Shown: positions 18,365 to 27,068 of the stretch, in pieces | Layout of the letters: each line of letters begins with the position of its first letter | Position numbering within the stretch: the first letter of the stretch is position 1 | Source of the DNA: Mucilaginibacter aquatilis | GTDB lineage: Bacteria > Bacteroidota > Bacteroidia > Sphingobacteriales > Sphingobacteriaceae | Length of the DNA stretch: 64,000 nucleotides | Assembly (NCBI RefSeq): GCF_009755275.1 | Contig: NZ_WQLA01000001.1 | Location: 62,001 to 126,000, forward strand | Reading direction: 5' to 3' | Notes under the pieces: model-generated | Told to the model about the DNA's origin: nothing | What the model saw: only the letters and a program-made list of their open reading frames with translations | Databases searched by the model: none | Program-made: the position numbers and the translations under genes

Positions 18365-19078
18365 ATGCTACACGCTGCTCCTCATACCACGCACAACTTA
18401 CATCATACAGTTCAAAAGAGCTATGCTATCATTGTTGCCGGAGGTTCGGGAACGCGCATGCAATCGGCAGTGCCTAAGCAATTTCTACCTGTAAACGGCT
18501 TACCCGTATTAATGCATACCTTGCTAGCATTTAGAAAAAGCCAGTATACCCCTAATTTGATAGTGGTACTGCCCGATAGCCATCATGATTACTGGGCACA
18601 GTTATGCAGCCAACATGCCTTTACAATACCCCACGAGTTAGTAAGCGGCGGCCCTACCCGTTTTCACTCTGTTAAAAATGGATTGAAGTTAGTACCCGAT
18701 GATGCACTAGTAGCAGTGCACGATGCCGTACGACCGCTCACTGCCCCAAGCATTATTGATGCAGCATACAAGCAGGCCGGCATACAAGGGGCCGTAGTTG
18801 TAGCAGTGAAAAGCAGAGATTCGGTAAGGCAGGTTAAAGGACCTTTTACGCAAAGCCTTGTGCGTGATGAAATATACCTGGTGCAAACCCCTCAAACCTT
18901 CAAAGCATCGCTTCTTAAAGCTTCATACGAGCATCCGTACCACGAGAACTTTACCGACGATGCCAGCGTAGCCGAACACGCCGGCCATACCGTTCACATT
19001 GTTGAAGGCAGCTATCAAAACTTCAAAATTACTTTCCCGGAAGATATAGCCATTGCAGAATTATTGTTAAAGCAATAA
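18365..19078 (+). CDS. ispD: 2-C-methyl-D-erythritol 4-phosphate cytidylyltransferase
   Basis: The 237-residue enzyme couples MEP to CTP in the non-mevalonate isoprenoid pathway. It shows the nucleotidyltransferase loop AIIVAGGSGTRM with the PKQF Lys, VHDAVRPL in the middle and the late TDDASVAEHAGHTVHIVEG. The first 18 residues (HAAPHTTHNLHHTV) look like a short His-rich extension before the core; ATG 18365 is the first start after the queA terminator. It is a lone gene with ordinary codon use. Confidence 0.94.
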   Translation: MLHAAPHTTHNLHHTVQKSYAIIVAGGSGTRMQSAVPKQFLPVNGLPVLMHTLLAFRKSQYTPNLIVVLPDSHHDYWAQLCSQHAFTIPHELVSGGPTRFHSVKNGLKLVPDDALVAVHDAVRPLTAPSIIDAAYKQAGIQGAVVVAVKSRDSVRQVKGPFTQSLVRDEIYLVQTPQTFKASLLKASYEHPYHENFTDDASVAEHAGHTVHIVEGSYQNFKITFPEDIAIAELLLKQ

Positions 19079-19093
19079 GTTAATAATAAAAAA

Positions 19094-19120
19094 AGCCGTT
19101 TGCACAAAGTACAAACGGCT
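19094..19120 (-). terminator. Terminator of the lmo0937-type gene
   Basis: AGCCGTTTG (19094-19102) pairs perfectly with CAAACGGCT (19112-19120); on the minus strand the stem is followed by a run of T. It may also stop ispD transcripts. Confidence 0.75.
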
Positions 19121-19147
19121 CAGACTTACTTGTTAAAGTAAAATAAG

Positions 19148-19294
19148 TTATGCCCTGCGGATGATGCCTAATAGTAAAGCTATTACAGCAATAACAATTA
19201 AGATGTGAATTAAACCGCCTACGTTATAAACGAATGCGCCTAATAACCAACCGATAATCAGGATAACGGCAATGATATACAATAAGCCTCTCAT
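19148..19294 (-). CDS. lmo0937-family small membrane protein
   Basis: A 48-residue protein is read on the minus strand: MRGLLYIIAVILIIGWLLGA, then FVYNVGGLIHILIVIAVIAL and LLGIIRRA. It has two hydrophobic helices joined by a Gly-rich turn, matching the short lmo0937-type membrane proteins that are widespread in Bacteroidota and often stress-induced (family knowledge). The role is unknown. A clear terminator follows it. Confidence 0.88.
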   Translation of the reverse strand: MRGLLYIIAVILIIGWLLGAFVYNVGGLIHILIVIAVIALLLGIIRRA

Positions 19295-19374
19295 AGTGAT
19301 GTGTTTTTTAGTTAGATAATGTATTTGTTTGATTAAATAACCAACGCAATTCCGAATTGTTGTAATAAAATAAA

Positions 19375-19398
19375 AAAACCTACGTTATTGCAGGTTTT
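19375..19398 (-). terminator. Terminator of the DUF2795-type gene
   Basis: AAAACCT (19375-19381) and AGGTTTT (19392-19398) pair around a 10-base loop, with a T run on the minus-strand 3' side, just after the stop at 19407. Confidence 0.6.
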
Positions 19399-19406
19399 AA
19401 ATCATT

Positions 19407-19628
19407 TTAATATTCGTCTTCGTTAAAGAAGAAGTCATCCTTGGTAGGATAATCGGGCCAGATTTCTTCGATGTTTTCATAAGGCTCACCATCATCTTCC
19501 AAAGCTTGCAAATTTTCAATTACCTCCACAGGTGCACCCGAACGGATAGCGTAATCAATCAACTCGTCTTTAGTAGCAGGCCATGGTGCATCTTCCAGAT
19601 GTGAAGCCAGTTCAAGGGTCCAGTACAT
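19407..19628 (-). CDS. DUF2795 domain-containing protein
   Basis: The 73-residue acidic protein begins MYWTLELASHLEDAPWPATK and contains ELIDYAIRSGAPVEVIENLQAL, the DUF2795 helical pattern; the tail is rich in Asp, Glu and Phe (FFFNEDEY). It is cytoplasmic and its function is unknown. The family is highly conserved and apparently well expressed in Bacteroidota. It is a single gene with its own terminator. Confidence 0.85.
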   Translation of the reverse strand: MYWTLELASHLEDAPWPATKDELIDYAIRSGAPVEVIENLQALEDDGEPYENIEEIWPDYPTKDDFFFNEDEY

Positions 19629-19718
19629 ATGTTTATTATTTATGATTTGGGTTAAATTCCAATTTTTGCAAAAATATAGTATTTACGATTGGTTTATCAA
19701 ATTATTTTTTCAAAAGTT

Positions 19719-20267
19719 CTACGTTTTTGGAAGCCATTTGTTTTCAGCAATTTCATGTTCACTGCCAATTTTTCGGGCCAGCACAAAAAGGTAATCACTC
19801 AAACGGTTCAGGTACACTATTACCAATTCATCAACCAAACTTTCTTCACTTAGCTTAACCACTATGCGTTCGGCGCGGCGGCAAATGCAGCGCGCCACAT
19901 GGCAAAATGATATAGCGTTATTACCACCCGGAAGTATGAAATGTTTTAGCGGAGGCAATTGTTTTTCCATTTCGTCCATTTTTTCTTCCAGCATTAATAC
20001 ATCACTGTCGGTAAGGTCGGGCAACATACGGTGCGGTTTATCAGGGTCGGCAGCAAGCGAGGCACCTACTGTAAACAAGGTATCCTGAATTGTCTTTATA
20101 AATTGTTTATGTTCGCTGGCAATATCCTGATCGGTAATCAACCCCAGGTAAGCATTAAGCTCATCAACCGTACCATAGCTTTCTATACGTATATGTGCTT
20201 TGGTAACACGCGTACCTCCTATAAGTCCGGTAAAACCTTTATCGCCGGTTTTAGTATATATCTTCAT
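19719..20267 (-). CDS. Cob(I)yrinic acid a,c-diamide adenosyltransferase, PduO type
   Basis: The 182-residue enzyme transfers adenosyl from ATP to cob(I)alamin to make coenzyme B12. Typical marks are the N-terminal KIYTKTGDKGFTGLIGG, then ESYGTVDELNAYLG and the C-terminal helix HVARCICRRAERIVV with the conserved Arg residues. Length fits the trimeric PduO-type family. No cobalamin riboswitch is visible upstream. It diverges from the chitinase gene. Confidence 0.93.
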   Translation of the reverse strand: MKIYTKTGDKGFTGLIGGTRVTKAHIRIESYGTVDELNAYLGLITDQDIASEHKQFIKTIQDTLFTVGASLAADPDKPHRMLPDLTDSDVLMLEEKMDEMEKQLPPLKHFILPGGNNAISFCHVARCICRRAERIVVKLSEESLVDELVIVYLNRLSDYLFVLARKIGSEHEIAENKWLPKT

Positions 20268-20351
20268 TAATTAGTTGTTATAAATTATTTAATAATGATT
20301 TGATGCAATATGAATAATTTTTGATGTTTACATAAAATACAATCTTCATAT

Positions 20352-21401
20352 ATGAGGTTTCAACAAAAAAACACCAAATATTTTCAGTACACAAAAAACT
20401 TATCTGTAGCTGCTGCGTCGATAGCTTTGTTATGTTTAAGCTGTAGTAATACTGATAAATCGGCACAGAATAAAAAGGAATATGTACCACAGCAACCGGT
20501 TTATGAAGCACCAGTTGCCAGTAAGCTTATTACCGAAAAACAGTTTAACGAACTATTTCCTCAACGTAATAAGTTTTACACTTACAGCGCCTTCAAAAAG
20601 GCCTTCGAAGAGTTGGGGCAAATTAAAATAAAAGTTACCCGCCGGGCAACCTCTGTTTACCAGATTGTAAGAACTGACCGTTCTACCGGAAAAAGCGCAG
20701 TTGTGCGCCAGGATGTTGACTGGAATGAAGACTGGGCTAAAAAAATGAAGCCCGACAGCACTTATGAAGTTGATTACAGCAAATTTTGCAACGAGAAGGA
20801 TGCCACTTTAAATAAAAAAGAATTGGCTGCATTTTTTGCGCACATAGCACATGAAACCCGTGGTGGCGAAGATGATACATTTACCGATGGATTGATGTAC
20901 ATACATGAAAAAAACACATCATCAGCTTACATTGCCGAAAATGATGAGTACCCTCCTGTTGCCGGCAAAAAATACTATGGCCGTGGCCCGGTTCAATTGA
21001 GTTACAATGGAAATTATGGTTATGCCGGCGACTGTATTTTGGGCGACCATAACATTTTGCTTAAAAACCCCGACTTGATTGAAACCGATGCTGTACTTGC
21101 TTTTAAAACCGCCATTTATTTTTGGATGACGCCACAAACGCACAAACCATCGGCACATGATGTAATGATTGGCGTTTGGCAGCCTAAAGCCGCCGACAAA
21201 GCCAAAGGCCGGGCACCAGGCTTTGGTATGACCATTAACATTGTTAATGGCGAAGTGGAGTGCAACAAGGGGGAAGATAATTACAGCATGAAAGACCGAA
21301 TAAAGTTTTATCAGTTCTTCCTGAAAAAATTAGGTGTGACTGATACTGCAAATTGCTCGTGTGCTAAAATGCAGCCCTACCTGTACGGTGTAAATGAGTA
21401 A
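20352..21401 (+). CDS. GH19 chitinase-like lipoprotein
   Basis: This 349-residue protein starts with a signal peptide and a lipobox (ALLCLSCSN, Cys about 31), so it is probably anchored to the outer membrane. The GH19 core contains the catalytic Glu in FFAHIAHETRGG, the YYGRGPVQLSYNGNYG motif, IYFWMTPQ and the late NIVNGEVECNKG. GH19 enzymes hydrolyse chitin or related beta-1,4 GlcNAc polymers by inversion, and some act on peptidoglycan. An N-terminal region of about 110 residues precedes the core. It is a single gene with a terminator. Confidence 0.88.
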   Translation: MRFQQKNTKYFQYTKNLSVAAASIALLCLSCSNTDKSAQNKKEYVPQQPVYEAPVASKLITEKQFNELFPQRNKFYTYSAFKKAFEELGQIKIKVTRRATSVYQIVRTDRSTGKSAVVRQDVDWNEDWAKKMKPDSTYEVDYSKFCNEKDATLNKKELAAFFAHIAHETRGGEDDTFTDGLMYIHEKNTSSAYIAENDEYPPVAGKKYYGRGPVQLSYNGNYGYAGDCILGDHNILLKNPDLIETDAVLAFKTAIYFWMTPQTHKPSAHDVMIGVWQPKAADKAKGRAPGFGMTINIVNGEVECNKGEDNYSMKDRIKFYQFFLKKLGVTDTANCSCAKMQPYLYGVNE

Positions 21402-21427
21402 GGGAAATCGGATCTTTTAACCTAAAA

Positions 21428-21464
21428 CAAAAAATGCTGTAGTTATCAACCACAGCATTTTTTG
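21428..21464. terminator. Bidirectional terminator between chitinase and DUF4920 genes
   Basis: CAAAAAATGCTGT (21428-21440) pairs perfectly with ACAGCATTTTTTG (21452-21464) around an 11-base loop, between genes that converge at 21401 and 21480. Confidence 0.85.
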
Positions 21465-21479
21465 TTATGCTTTTAGAAA

Positions 21480-21956
21480 TTATTCGGTAACCAAAACCCC
21501 ATCGGCCATTATGGTTACATCTTTTTTAGGCTTATTAATTTTAGCAATTTCCTGGCTGCTTTTACCGGCATCTTTAGCATAGTGGCGCAGGCGTTCAACA
21601 GGAGTTTCGCTTACTGATGCCTTACCTTCAACAATTACATTTTTACCTACTATGTTTTGAGGCATGAAGTAAGCATAGTCGGTAAACCTAACCATAATAT
21701 CTTCACCGTTATCCTGCTTCAGTTTCATAAAGCAGCCTTTCTTTTTACACACCTCAGTCACCTTACCACTAATTTTTCCGTTGTAAACGGTATCATGACT
21801 TAACTTTTTATTTAAAGCCGAAAGGCTGATTGCCTTGTCCTTATTTATTGTTTTACCGTAAGTTACGCCGGGCGCGGCGGGTTTAATGTCAGCTTGTTGA
21901 GCATATGAGGCTGCACTTATTAAAAGGGCGGCAGTAAGTAATTTTAATCCTTTCAT
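21480..21956 (-). CDS. DUF4920 domain-containing secreted protein
   Basis: The 158-residue protein has a signal peptide (LLTAALLISAASYAQQ) and a DUF4920-like beta-barrel domain with KISGKVTEVCKKKGCFMKL and VRFTDYAYFMPQN. The paired Cys (VCKKKGC) may bind metal. ATG 21956 is chosen because it gives a proper signal peptide; the longer frame from 22082 would add a second hydrophobic segment. Function unknown; the domain is common in Bacteroidota. Confidence 0.86.
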   Translation of the reverse strand: MKGLKLLTAALLISAASYAQQADIKPAAPGVTYGKTINKDKAISLSALNKKLSHDTVYNGKISGKVTEVCKKKGCFMKLKQDNGEDIMVRFTDYAYFMPQNIVGKNVIVEGKASVSETPVERLRHYAKDAGKSSQEIAKINKPKKDVTIMADGVLVTE

Positions 21957-22109
21957 ATTTGAGTATGTTGTTGACTGTAAATATAATAACAATTTTCTTT
22001 TCAGTAATCTTGTTAAGTAGTTGTATATGGCAACGCCTGCAAACATGATAAGTACAAATGCAAACACTTTGTTACAAACCAATATAACTGCATATGAGTA
22101 CTATAACAC

Positions 22110-22832
22110 ATGAAATGGCACATAGGCTGCTCGGGGTTTTACTATAAACACTGGAAGGGCGAGTTTTACCCGGCTGATTTACCACAGAAAAGTTGGTTTG
22201 AACACTATTGCAAGCATTTTAACACGCTTGAGCTTAATGGCACGTTTTATAGCTTTCCAAAACCGTTATCATTAAAAAGATGGTATGATGAAAGTCCCGC
22301 TGATTTTTCTTTTGCTGTAAAGGCACACAGAGGAATTACGCATTACAAGAGGTTTAACGACATACATGAGCGTGTAAGCGATTTTTATGAATTAATAAAA
22401 AATGGATTAAGCGATAAATTAGGAGCTGTACTATTTCAATTACCGCCAAGCTTCGCTTATTCAGATGAACGCCTTAAAAGCATTGTTACGTCACTAAATC
22501 CATCATTTAATAACGTGGTTGAACTGCGGCATAACAGCTGGTGGATACCTGAAGTTTATGATGAATTTACTAAAGGCAACATTAGCTTTTGCGGCATGAG
22601 CCACCCTGATTTGCCTGATGATGTAATTGCAACCACATCTGATTTATATTACCGTTTACATGGCAACCGGCAGCTATATACATCGCAATACACACATGAT
22701 GAATTGATGCAGCTGGTTAAACATGTTGAGGCCACCGGTGCCAATCAGTGTTATATATATTTCAACAATGATATTGGTGCAGCTGCAGTTAAAAACGCAC
22801 TCGAACTAATAAAGCTCACAGGTGCACGTTAA
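22110..22832 (+). CDS. DUF72 domain-containing protein
   Basis: The 240-residue cytoplasmic protein begins WHIGCSGFYYKHWKGEFYP, the hallmark of DUF72 (YecE-like TIM barrel), and has AVKAHRGITH, LFQLPPSFAY and YYRLHGNRQLYTSQYT. The biochemical role is unknown. Length is standard. It diverges from the DUF4920 gene and has no operon partners. Confidence 0.92.
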   Translation: MKWHIGCSGFYYKHWKGEFYPADLPQKSWFEHYCKHFNTLELNGTFYSFPKPLSLKRWYDESPADFSFAVKAHRGITHYKRFNDIHERVSDFYELIKNGLSDKLGAVLFQLPPSFAYSDERLKSIVTSLNPSFNNVVELRHNSWWIPEVYDEFTKGNISFCGMSHPDLPDDVIATTSDLYYRLHGNRQLYTSQYTHDELMQLVKHVEATGANQCYIYFNNDIGAAAVKNALELIKLTGAR

Positions 22833-22859
22833 CCTAATGTTGGTTGTGAGTGATGATAA

Positions 22860-24104
22860 TTAGCCATTTTCAGGCTTATATTCATTATAGTCTTTCTCCA
22901 TCCAATTACTCCCTTCAGTAAACCTTGCAATAAGCATGGCTGCAACATTATCGCCGGTTGCGTTTAAAAGCGTTGCCATAGGGTCTACCAGGGTTCCAAT
23001 AATCATTGCAGGTGGTAAGGCTTCGGGCGGAAAACCGTAGGCTGCAATAAAAAGCAACTCTCCCACATAACCGCCATTGGGAATTCCGCCTTCAACAAGA
23101 CTTACTAAAACAGTCATACCCAAAGCAAGTATGATTACATCGGCGCTGTTAAAACCTTTACCAAAAAGAGCGAATACTACCGCCATTTTTATTATTGAAG
23201 ATATGCTTGATCCATCTTTATGTAACGTTGAACCTAGCGGAATGGTAACATTTGCAATAACAGCAGGAATACCTATTTTTTTGGCTGCATCAACGTTTGC
23301 AGGTATGGTGGCAATACTACTGCACGTACCAACTGCCGTTGCAGACGGTATAATGTTATTGGGCCAAAACTTTTTAAAGCCCTTCACTCCTCCTGCTATA
23401 AACGCATAAGCACTAAACCCAAAAACATAATAAAACGCACCTACGCCATAATAAAGTCCTAATGAACGTGCATACGCTCCAAACAACTGCGGACCAAATA
23501 CACCTACCTGATAAGCAAAATAAGCACCCAGCCCCACCGGACCAAGCTTCATTATAATAATGAATACGTGCTTGAATACTTCATTACCAGCTAGCAGACA
23601 ACGCGTAAATGGCATCCCCTTTTCTCCGCTGCGCAATGCTGCAAAACCAATAATAACTGAGAAGATGATCATGGCAAGCATATTCTGTCTTGATAAGAGT
23701 TGGTAAAACTCGCCGGTAGTAAACAGCTGTGTAATTTGATCACCGACAGGTTGCTTGCTTACCTGCTCAGTGAGTGGTGCGCTGGTTAGCTGCTCATGAA
23801 TGGGAAAAATCCATACTGCCAGTATAGTTAAACATGCCGATATGAGCACGGTGCCTAAAAATACCGCACACATTACGCCCAATACTTTACCCAACTTTTT
23901 ACCTGGCTGCAAACCTGCAATGGCCGATGATATGGCGAAAAACACGAGTGGTATAACCGCTGTAAAAAGAAGATTAAGAAAGATATCCCCAATTGGCTTC
24001 AGCACGTTTACCTTTTCACCTAAAACAAGACCTGCAATGCTCCCTGCAATGATGCCCGTTAGAAGCCATATAATGCCTTTATAATTTTTGTAGAAATTGT
24101 TCAT
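22860..24104 (-). CDS. Dicarboxylate/amino acid:cation symporter (DAACS family)
   Basis: The 414-residue inner-membrane protein has about eight helices and the re-entrant loops of the glutamate/aspartate transporter family. It shows the Ser-rich loop GTCSSIATIPANV, the LHKDGSSISSI segment and the substrate/Na motif NATGDNVAAMLIAR. It takes up C4-dicarboxylates or acidic amino acids with Na+ or H+. It is encoded alone; its 3' end is 27 bases from the convergent DUF72 gene. Confidence 0.92.
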   Translation of the reverse strand: MNNFYKNYKGIIWLLTGIIAGSIAGLVLGEKVNVLKPIGDIFLNLLFTAVIPLVFFAISSAIAGLQPGKKLGKVLGVMCAVFLGTVLISACLTILAVWIFPIHEQLTSAPLTEQVSKQPVGDQITQLFTTGEFYQLLSRQNMLAMIIFSVIIGFAALRSGEKGMPFTRCLLAGNEVFKHVFIIIMKLGPVGLGAYFAYQVGVFGPQLFGAYARSLGLYYGVGAFYYVFGFSAYAFIAGGVKGFKKFWPNNIIPSATAVGTCSSIATIPANVDAAKKIGIPAVIANVTIPLGSTLHKDGSSISSIIKMAVVFALFGKGFNSADVIILALGMTVLVSLVEGGIPNGGYVGELLFIAAYGFPPEALPPAMIIGTLVDPMATLLNATGDNVAAMLIARFTEGSNWMEKDYNEYKPENG

Positions 24105-24456
24105 GACTGGTTGTTGGTTAAAAGTACTAATTACATGTAATACAATTTAAACACCCTTTCAATATCATGAGGTTGTTACTTAGCGGCGTCAATTACATTA
24201 AAATCTGAATATTCATGTACAATAAATCTGTTCATTCTTGCGTAAAGTTTATTTAAAAAAACGAAACAAAACATGAATTATAGTGCAACAAAGCAATTGC
24301 CTGTAAAATATCTAATTGATTTTTAAGTTGTTGAATAATCATGAACACTTTTACAACTTTTGCGATTGAAGAACTATTAAACCCTCCGGCTCGCTGATTG
24401 TCTATCAATCATAACAACAATGTAAAGAGCATAATTACTAACAAAGAATTACACTT
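24105..24456. other. Intergenic region, no gene seen
   Basis: These 352 A/T-rich bases lie between the divergent symporter gene and the His-rich protein gene and must hold both promoters. A near -7 match (AACTTTTG) lies around 24353-24361. No ORF with support, no long hairpin and no RNA gene could be recognised. Confidence 0.5.
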
Positions 24457-24774
24457 ATGAAACGAATAACCTTTTTTGCAGCTTTTATTGTAGCACTTAT
24501 AGCATTTAACGATTCGGCAAAGGCCCAGGTTAGCGCCCATATTGGTATCAACATCGGTCGCCCGGCTTATTACGCCCCGGCACCAAGAGTGGTGGTGGTT
24601 GATCGCCCGGTGGTATATCACCGTCCTGTGAGGCATGTATATTACGAGCGCCCGGTAGTTGTGCGTCGCAGTTATTACCGTCCTGCCCCGCGCAGAGTAG
24701 TGGTAATTAACCCTGGCCGCGGCAGAGGCCACTGGCATGGACATGGTCATGGTCATGGCCACGGAAGATGGTAA
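24457..24774 (+). CDS. Small secreted protein with Pro/Tyr/Val-rich body and His-Gly tail
   Basis: The 105-residue protein has a signal peptide (cleavage near SAKAQV) and a low-complexity mature part with repeated RPVVYHRPVRHVYYERPVV and an HWHGHGHGHGHGRW-type tail. Such tails bind Zn, Ni or Cu in other proteins; that is inference here. No catalytic domain is visible. The very basic, Arg/Tyr-rich body suggests an envelope role. A strong terminator follows. Confidence 0.8.
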   Translation: MKRITFFAAFIVALIAFNDSAKAQVSAHIGINIGRPAYYAPAPRVVVVDRPVVYHRPVRHVYYERPVVVRRSYYRPAPRRVVVINPGRGRGHWHGHGHGHGHGRW

Positions 24775-24803
24775 TTTTTTATAGAAGATTAATAATAGTT
24801 CGG

Positions 24804-24836
24804 CCCTTCAGTTGCATTACTGAAGGGTTTTTTGTT
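24804..24836 (+). terminator. Terminator after the His-rich protein gene
   Basis: CCCTTCAG (24804-24811) pairs with CTGAAGGG (24820-24827), loop TTGCATTA, followed by TTTTTTG. Confidence 0.85.
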
Positions 24837-24925
24837 TTTGTAAGCACCTCTTTGGGTTACACGTTAACTTGGCGTTTAAACACAAATTACTACCTTAGCC
24901 TGTATTTAATGCAATACAATCTATC

Positions 24926-25441
24926 ATGAAAAAATATTTTTTTATTGGTGCGTTGGCTGTTACGGCCCTATTGGGCGCCTGTAATCAATCAAACAAGCAG
25001 GAAAGCAGCACCGAAGTTACCTCTGTAGAAACAGTAACCGAAGTAGCCGGTAATGACACAGCTAAAGTTTACCAGGCGTATTTGGCAGTAAAAGATGCCC
25101 TGGTACAAACAGATGGTAAAGCCGCGCAACAAGCTGCTACAAAATTAACCACCGCCCTAAGCCCTATCAAAGGATGTGACGAAGCTGAGGGTTTATCAAA
25201 AAAAATTGCTGAAACGGACGATGTTAAATCGCAGCGTACAAACTTTTTGCAACTAAGTCAGGATGTAATTCCATTAGTTAAAGGTTTGAAAACCCAATCA
25301 GCACCTATATACATTGCTTACTGCCCTATGGCAAATGAGGGCAATGGAGGTTACTGGCTATCGGCACAAAAAGAAATCAAAAATCCATACTATGGTAAAG
25401 ATATGATGGATTGCGGCGAGGTTAAAGAGGAAATTAAATAA
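24926..25441 (+). CDS. DUF3347 domain-containing lipoprotein
   Basis: The 171-residue protein has a lipoprotein signal (ALLGACNQ, Cys about 19) and a DUF3347-like helical domain. The C-terminal motif YCPMANEGNGGYWLSAQKEIKNPYYG is characteristic: the Cys and Met residues resemble metal (copper) ligands, and the domain is often joined to efflux adaptors or copper proteins. It is probably exposed to the periplasm. It is encoded alone, so a copper role is inference. Confidence 0.88.
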   Translation: MKKYFFIGALAVTALLGACNQSNKQESSTEVTSVETVTEVAGNDTAKVYQAYLAVKDALVQTDGKAAQQAATKLTTALSPIKGCDEAEGLSKKIAETDDVKSQRTNFLQLSQDVIPLVKGLKTQSAPIYIAYCPMANEGNGGYWLSAQKEIKNPYYGKDMMDCGEVKEEIK

Positions 25442-25575
25442 AGCCATTTTATAATTTTTTGCCTTTGAGCTAAAAACTATCAAGCCTCTAAATTGGTATT
25501 AATAACACGTATTGATTTAAGGTAAATTTTAAGTGATAAAACGCATCCGTAAATATGATTAATGGCTTAATTAAT

Positions 25576-25583
25576 TACATTTG
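25576..25583 (+). promoter_or_regulatory. -7 box of the citrate synthase gene (TACATTTG)
   Basis: An exact TAnnTTTG lies 24 bases before ATG 25608. An in-frame TTG at 25581 overlaps it and would add nine residues; it is rejected as a start. Confidence 0.55.
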
Positions 25584-25607
25584 CCACGGATACAACTAAT
25601 TATTTCT

Positions 25608-26894
25608 ATGTCGGAAAACGCACAATTAAAAATTGGAGATAAAACCTATGATTTGCCTGTATTAGAAGGCACAGAGAACGAAAAAGCTCTTGATATTTCG
25701 AAACTTCGCGATCAAACAGGCTATATCACCCTTGATATTGGTTATAAAAATACCGGTGCAACCAAAAGCGCTATAACATTTTTGGATGGTGAACAAGGCA
25801 TTTTAAAATACCGCGGTTATCCGATTGAGCAACTTGCCGAAAAATCGAGCTTTATTGAAGTTGCTTACCTGCTTATTTATGGCGAATTGCCAACCAACGA
25901 ACAATTGGCAAGCTTTCAGGCCGAAATAAACCGCCACACATTGGTGCATGAGGATATGAAGAAATTCTTCGACGGTTTCCCATCCAAATCACACCCAATG
26001 GGTCAGTTGTCATCCCTTATAGGAGCTTTGGCTGCTTTCAATCCTGAAAGTTTAGAGCCAGGTTTGAGCCCAGAAATAGTGGATTTGGAGATACATAAGC
26101 TTATTGCTAAAATGAGCACTATAGTATCATGGATCTACAAAAAATCTTTGGGTCATCCGGTTAATTATCCTAAAAACAAGTTCGATTATGTAACAAACTT
26201 CATGTACATGACCTTTAGCCAACCAACCGAAGATTACGAGGTTAACCCGGTGGTTATAAGTGCCATGAATAAGTTGCTTATTTTGCATGCCGACCACGAG
26301 CAAAACTGCTCTGCTTCTACTGTTCGTATTGTAGGTTCATCTGATGCTAATTTATATGCATCAATATCTGCCGGTATTTCTGCTTTGTGGGGTCCGCTAC
26401 ATGGGGGTGCCAATCAGGCCGTTATTGAAATGCTGGAAAAAATTAAGGCAGACGGTGGCGATACCGATAAATGGATTGCCAAAGCCAAAGATAAAAATGA
26501 CTCATTCAGGTTAATGGGCTTTGGTCACCGTGTGTATAAAAACTTCGACCCTCGTGCTAAAATCATCAAAAAAGCATGTGATGATATTTTAGAGAACCTG
26601 GGTGTAAATGATGAGGTATTGGATATTGCCAAACGCCTGGAAGAAGTTGCTTTGAAAGATCCATACTTTGTTGAGCGCAAGCTTTATCCAAACGTTGATT
26701 TTTATTCAGGCATTATTTACCGTGCGTTAGGCTTCCCAACTGATATGTTTACCGTATTATTTGCTCTTGGCCGCCTGCCGGGATGGATTGCCCAATGGAA
26801 AGAAATGAAAGAAAATAAAGAGCCGATTGGTCGCCCACGTCAAATTTATACCGGTGCTACCGACCGTGATTATACCGATATTTCAGGCCGCTAA
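25608..26894 (+). CDS. gltA: Citrate synthase (type II)
   Basis: The 428-residue enzyme condenses acetyl-CoA and oxaloacetate at the entry of the TCA cycle. Catalytic regions are visible: LHADHEQNCSASTVR (first His), GPLHGGANQAVIEML (second His) and GFGHRVYKNFDPRAKIIK (Asp and Arg). The N-terminal beta domain and length agree with the hexameric, NADH-sensitive type II group. It has its own promoter and terminator. Confidence 0.96.
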   Translation: MSENAQLKIGDKTYDLPVLEGTENEKALDISKLRDQTGYITLDIGYKNTGATKSAITFLDGEQGILKYRGYPIEQLAEKSSFIEVAYLLIYGELPTNEQLASFQAEINRHTLVHEDMKKFFDGFPSKSHPMGQLSSLIGALAAFNPESLEPGLSPEIVDLEIHKLIAKMSTIVSWIYKKSLGHPVNYPKNKFDYVTNFMYMTFSQPTEDYEVNPVVISAMNKLLILHADHEQNCSASTVRIVGSSDANLYASISAGISALWGPLHGGANQAVIEMLEKIKADGGDTDKWIAKAKDKNDSFRLMGFGHRVYKNFDPRAKIIKKACDDILENLGVNDEVLDIAKRLEEVALKDPYFVERKLYPNVDFYSGIIYRALGFPTDMFTVLFALGRLPGWIAQWKEMKENKEPIGRPRQIYTGATDRDYTDISGR

Positions 26895-26911
26895 GCTTGA
26901 TCATATTTTGC

Positions 26912-26945
26912 AAGGGGTTGATAGAAATATCAGCCCTTTTTTATT
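26912..26945 (+). terminator. Terminator after citrate synthase
   Basis: AAGGGGTTGATA pairs imperfectly with TATCAGCCCTTTT around GAAA and runs into TTTTTTATTT. Confidence 0.8.
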
Positions 26946-27068
26946 TAAAAAAGTATTAATTTACCAACCAATGTTATTGAAAATAAATAGCAGATGTCGT
27001 TAATTTAAACACGATTTTGATCTAAAAAATGAGGTTGTCTTCACAACAAGCGTAATACTTATTCAAAC

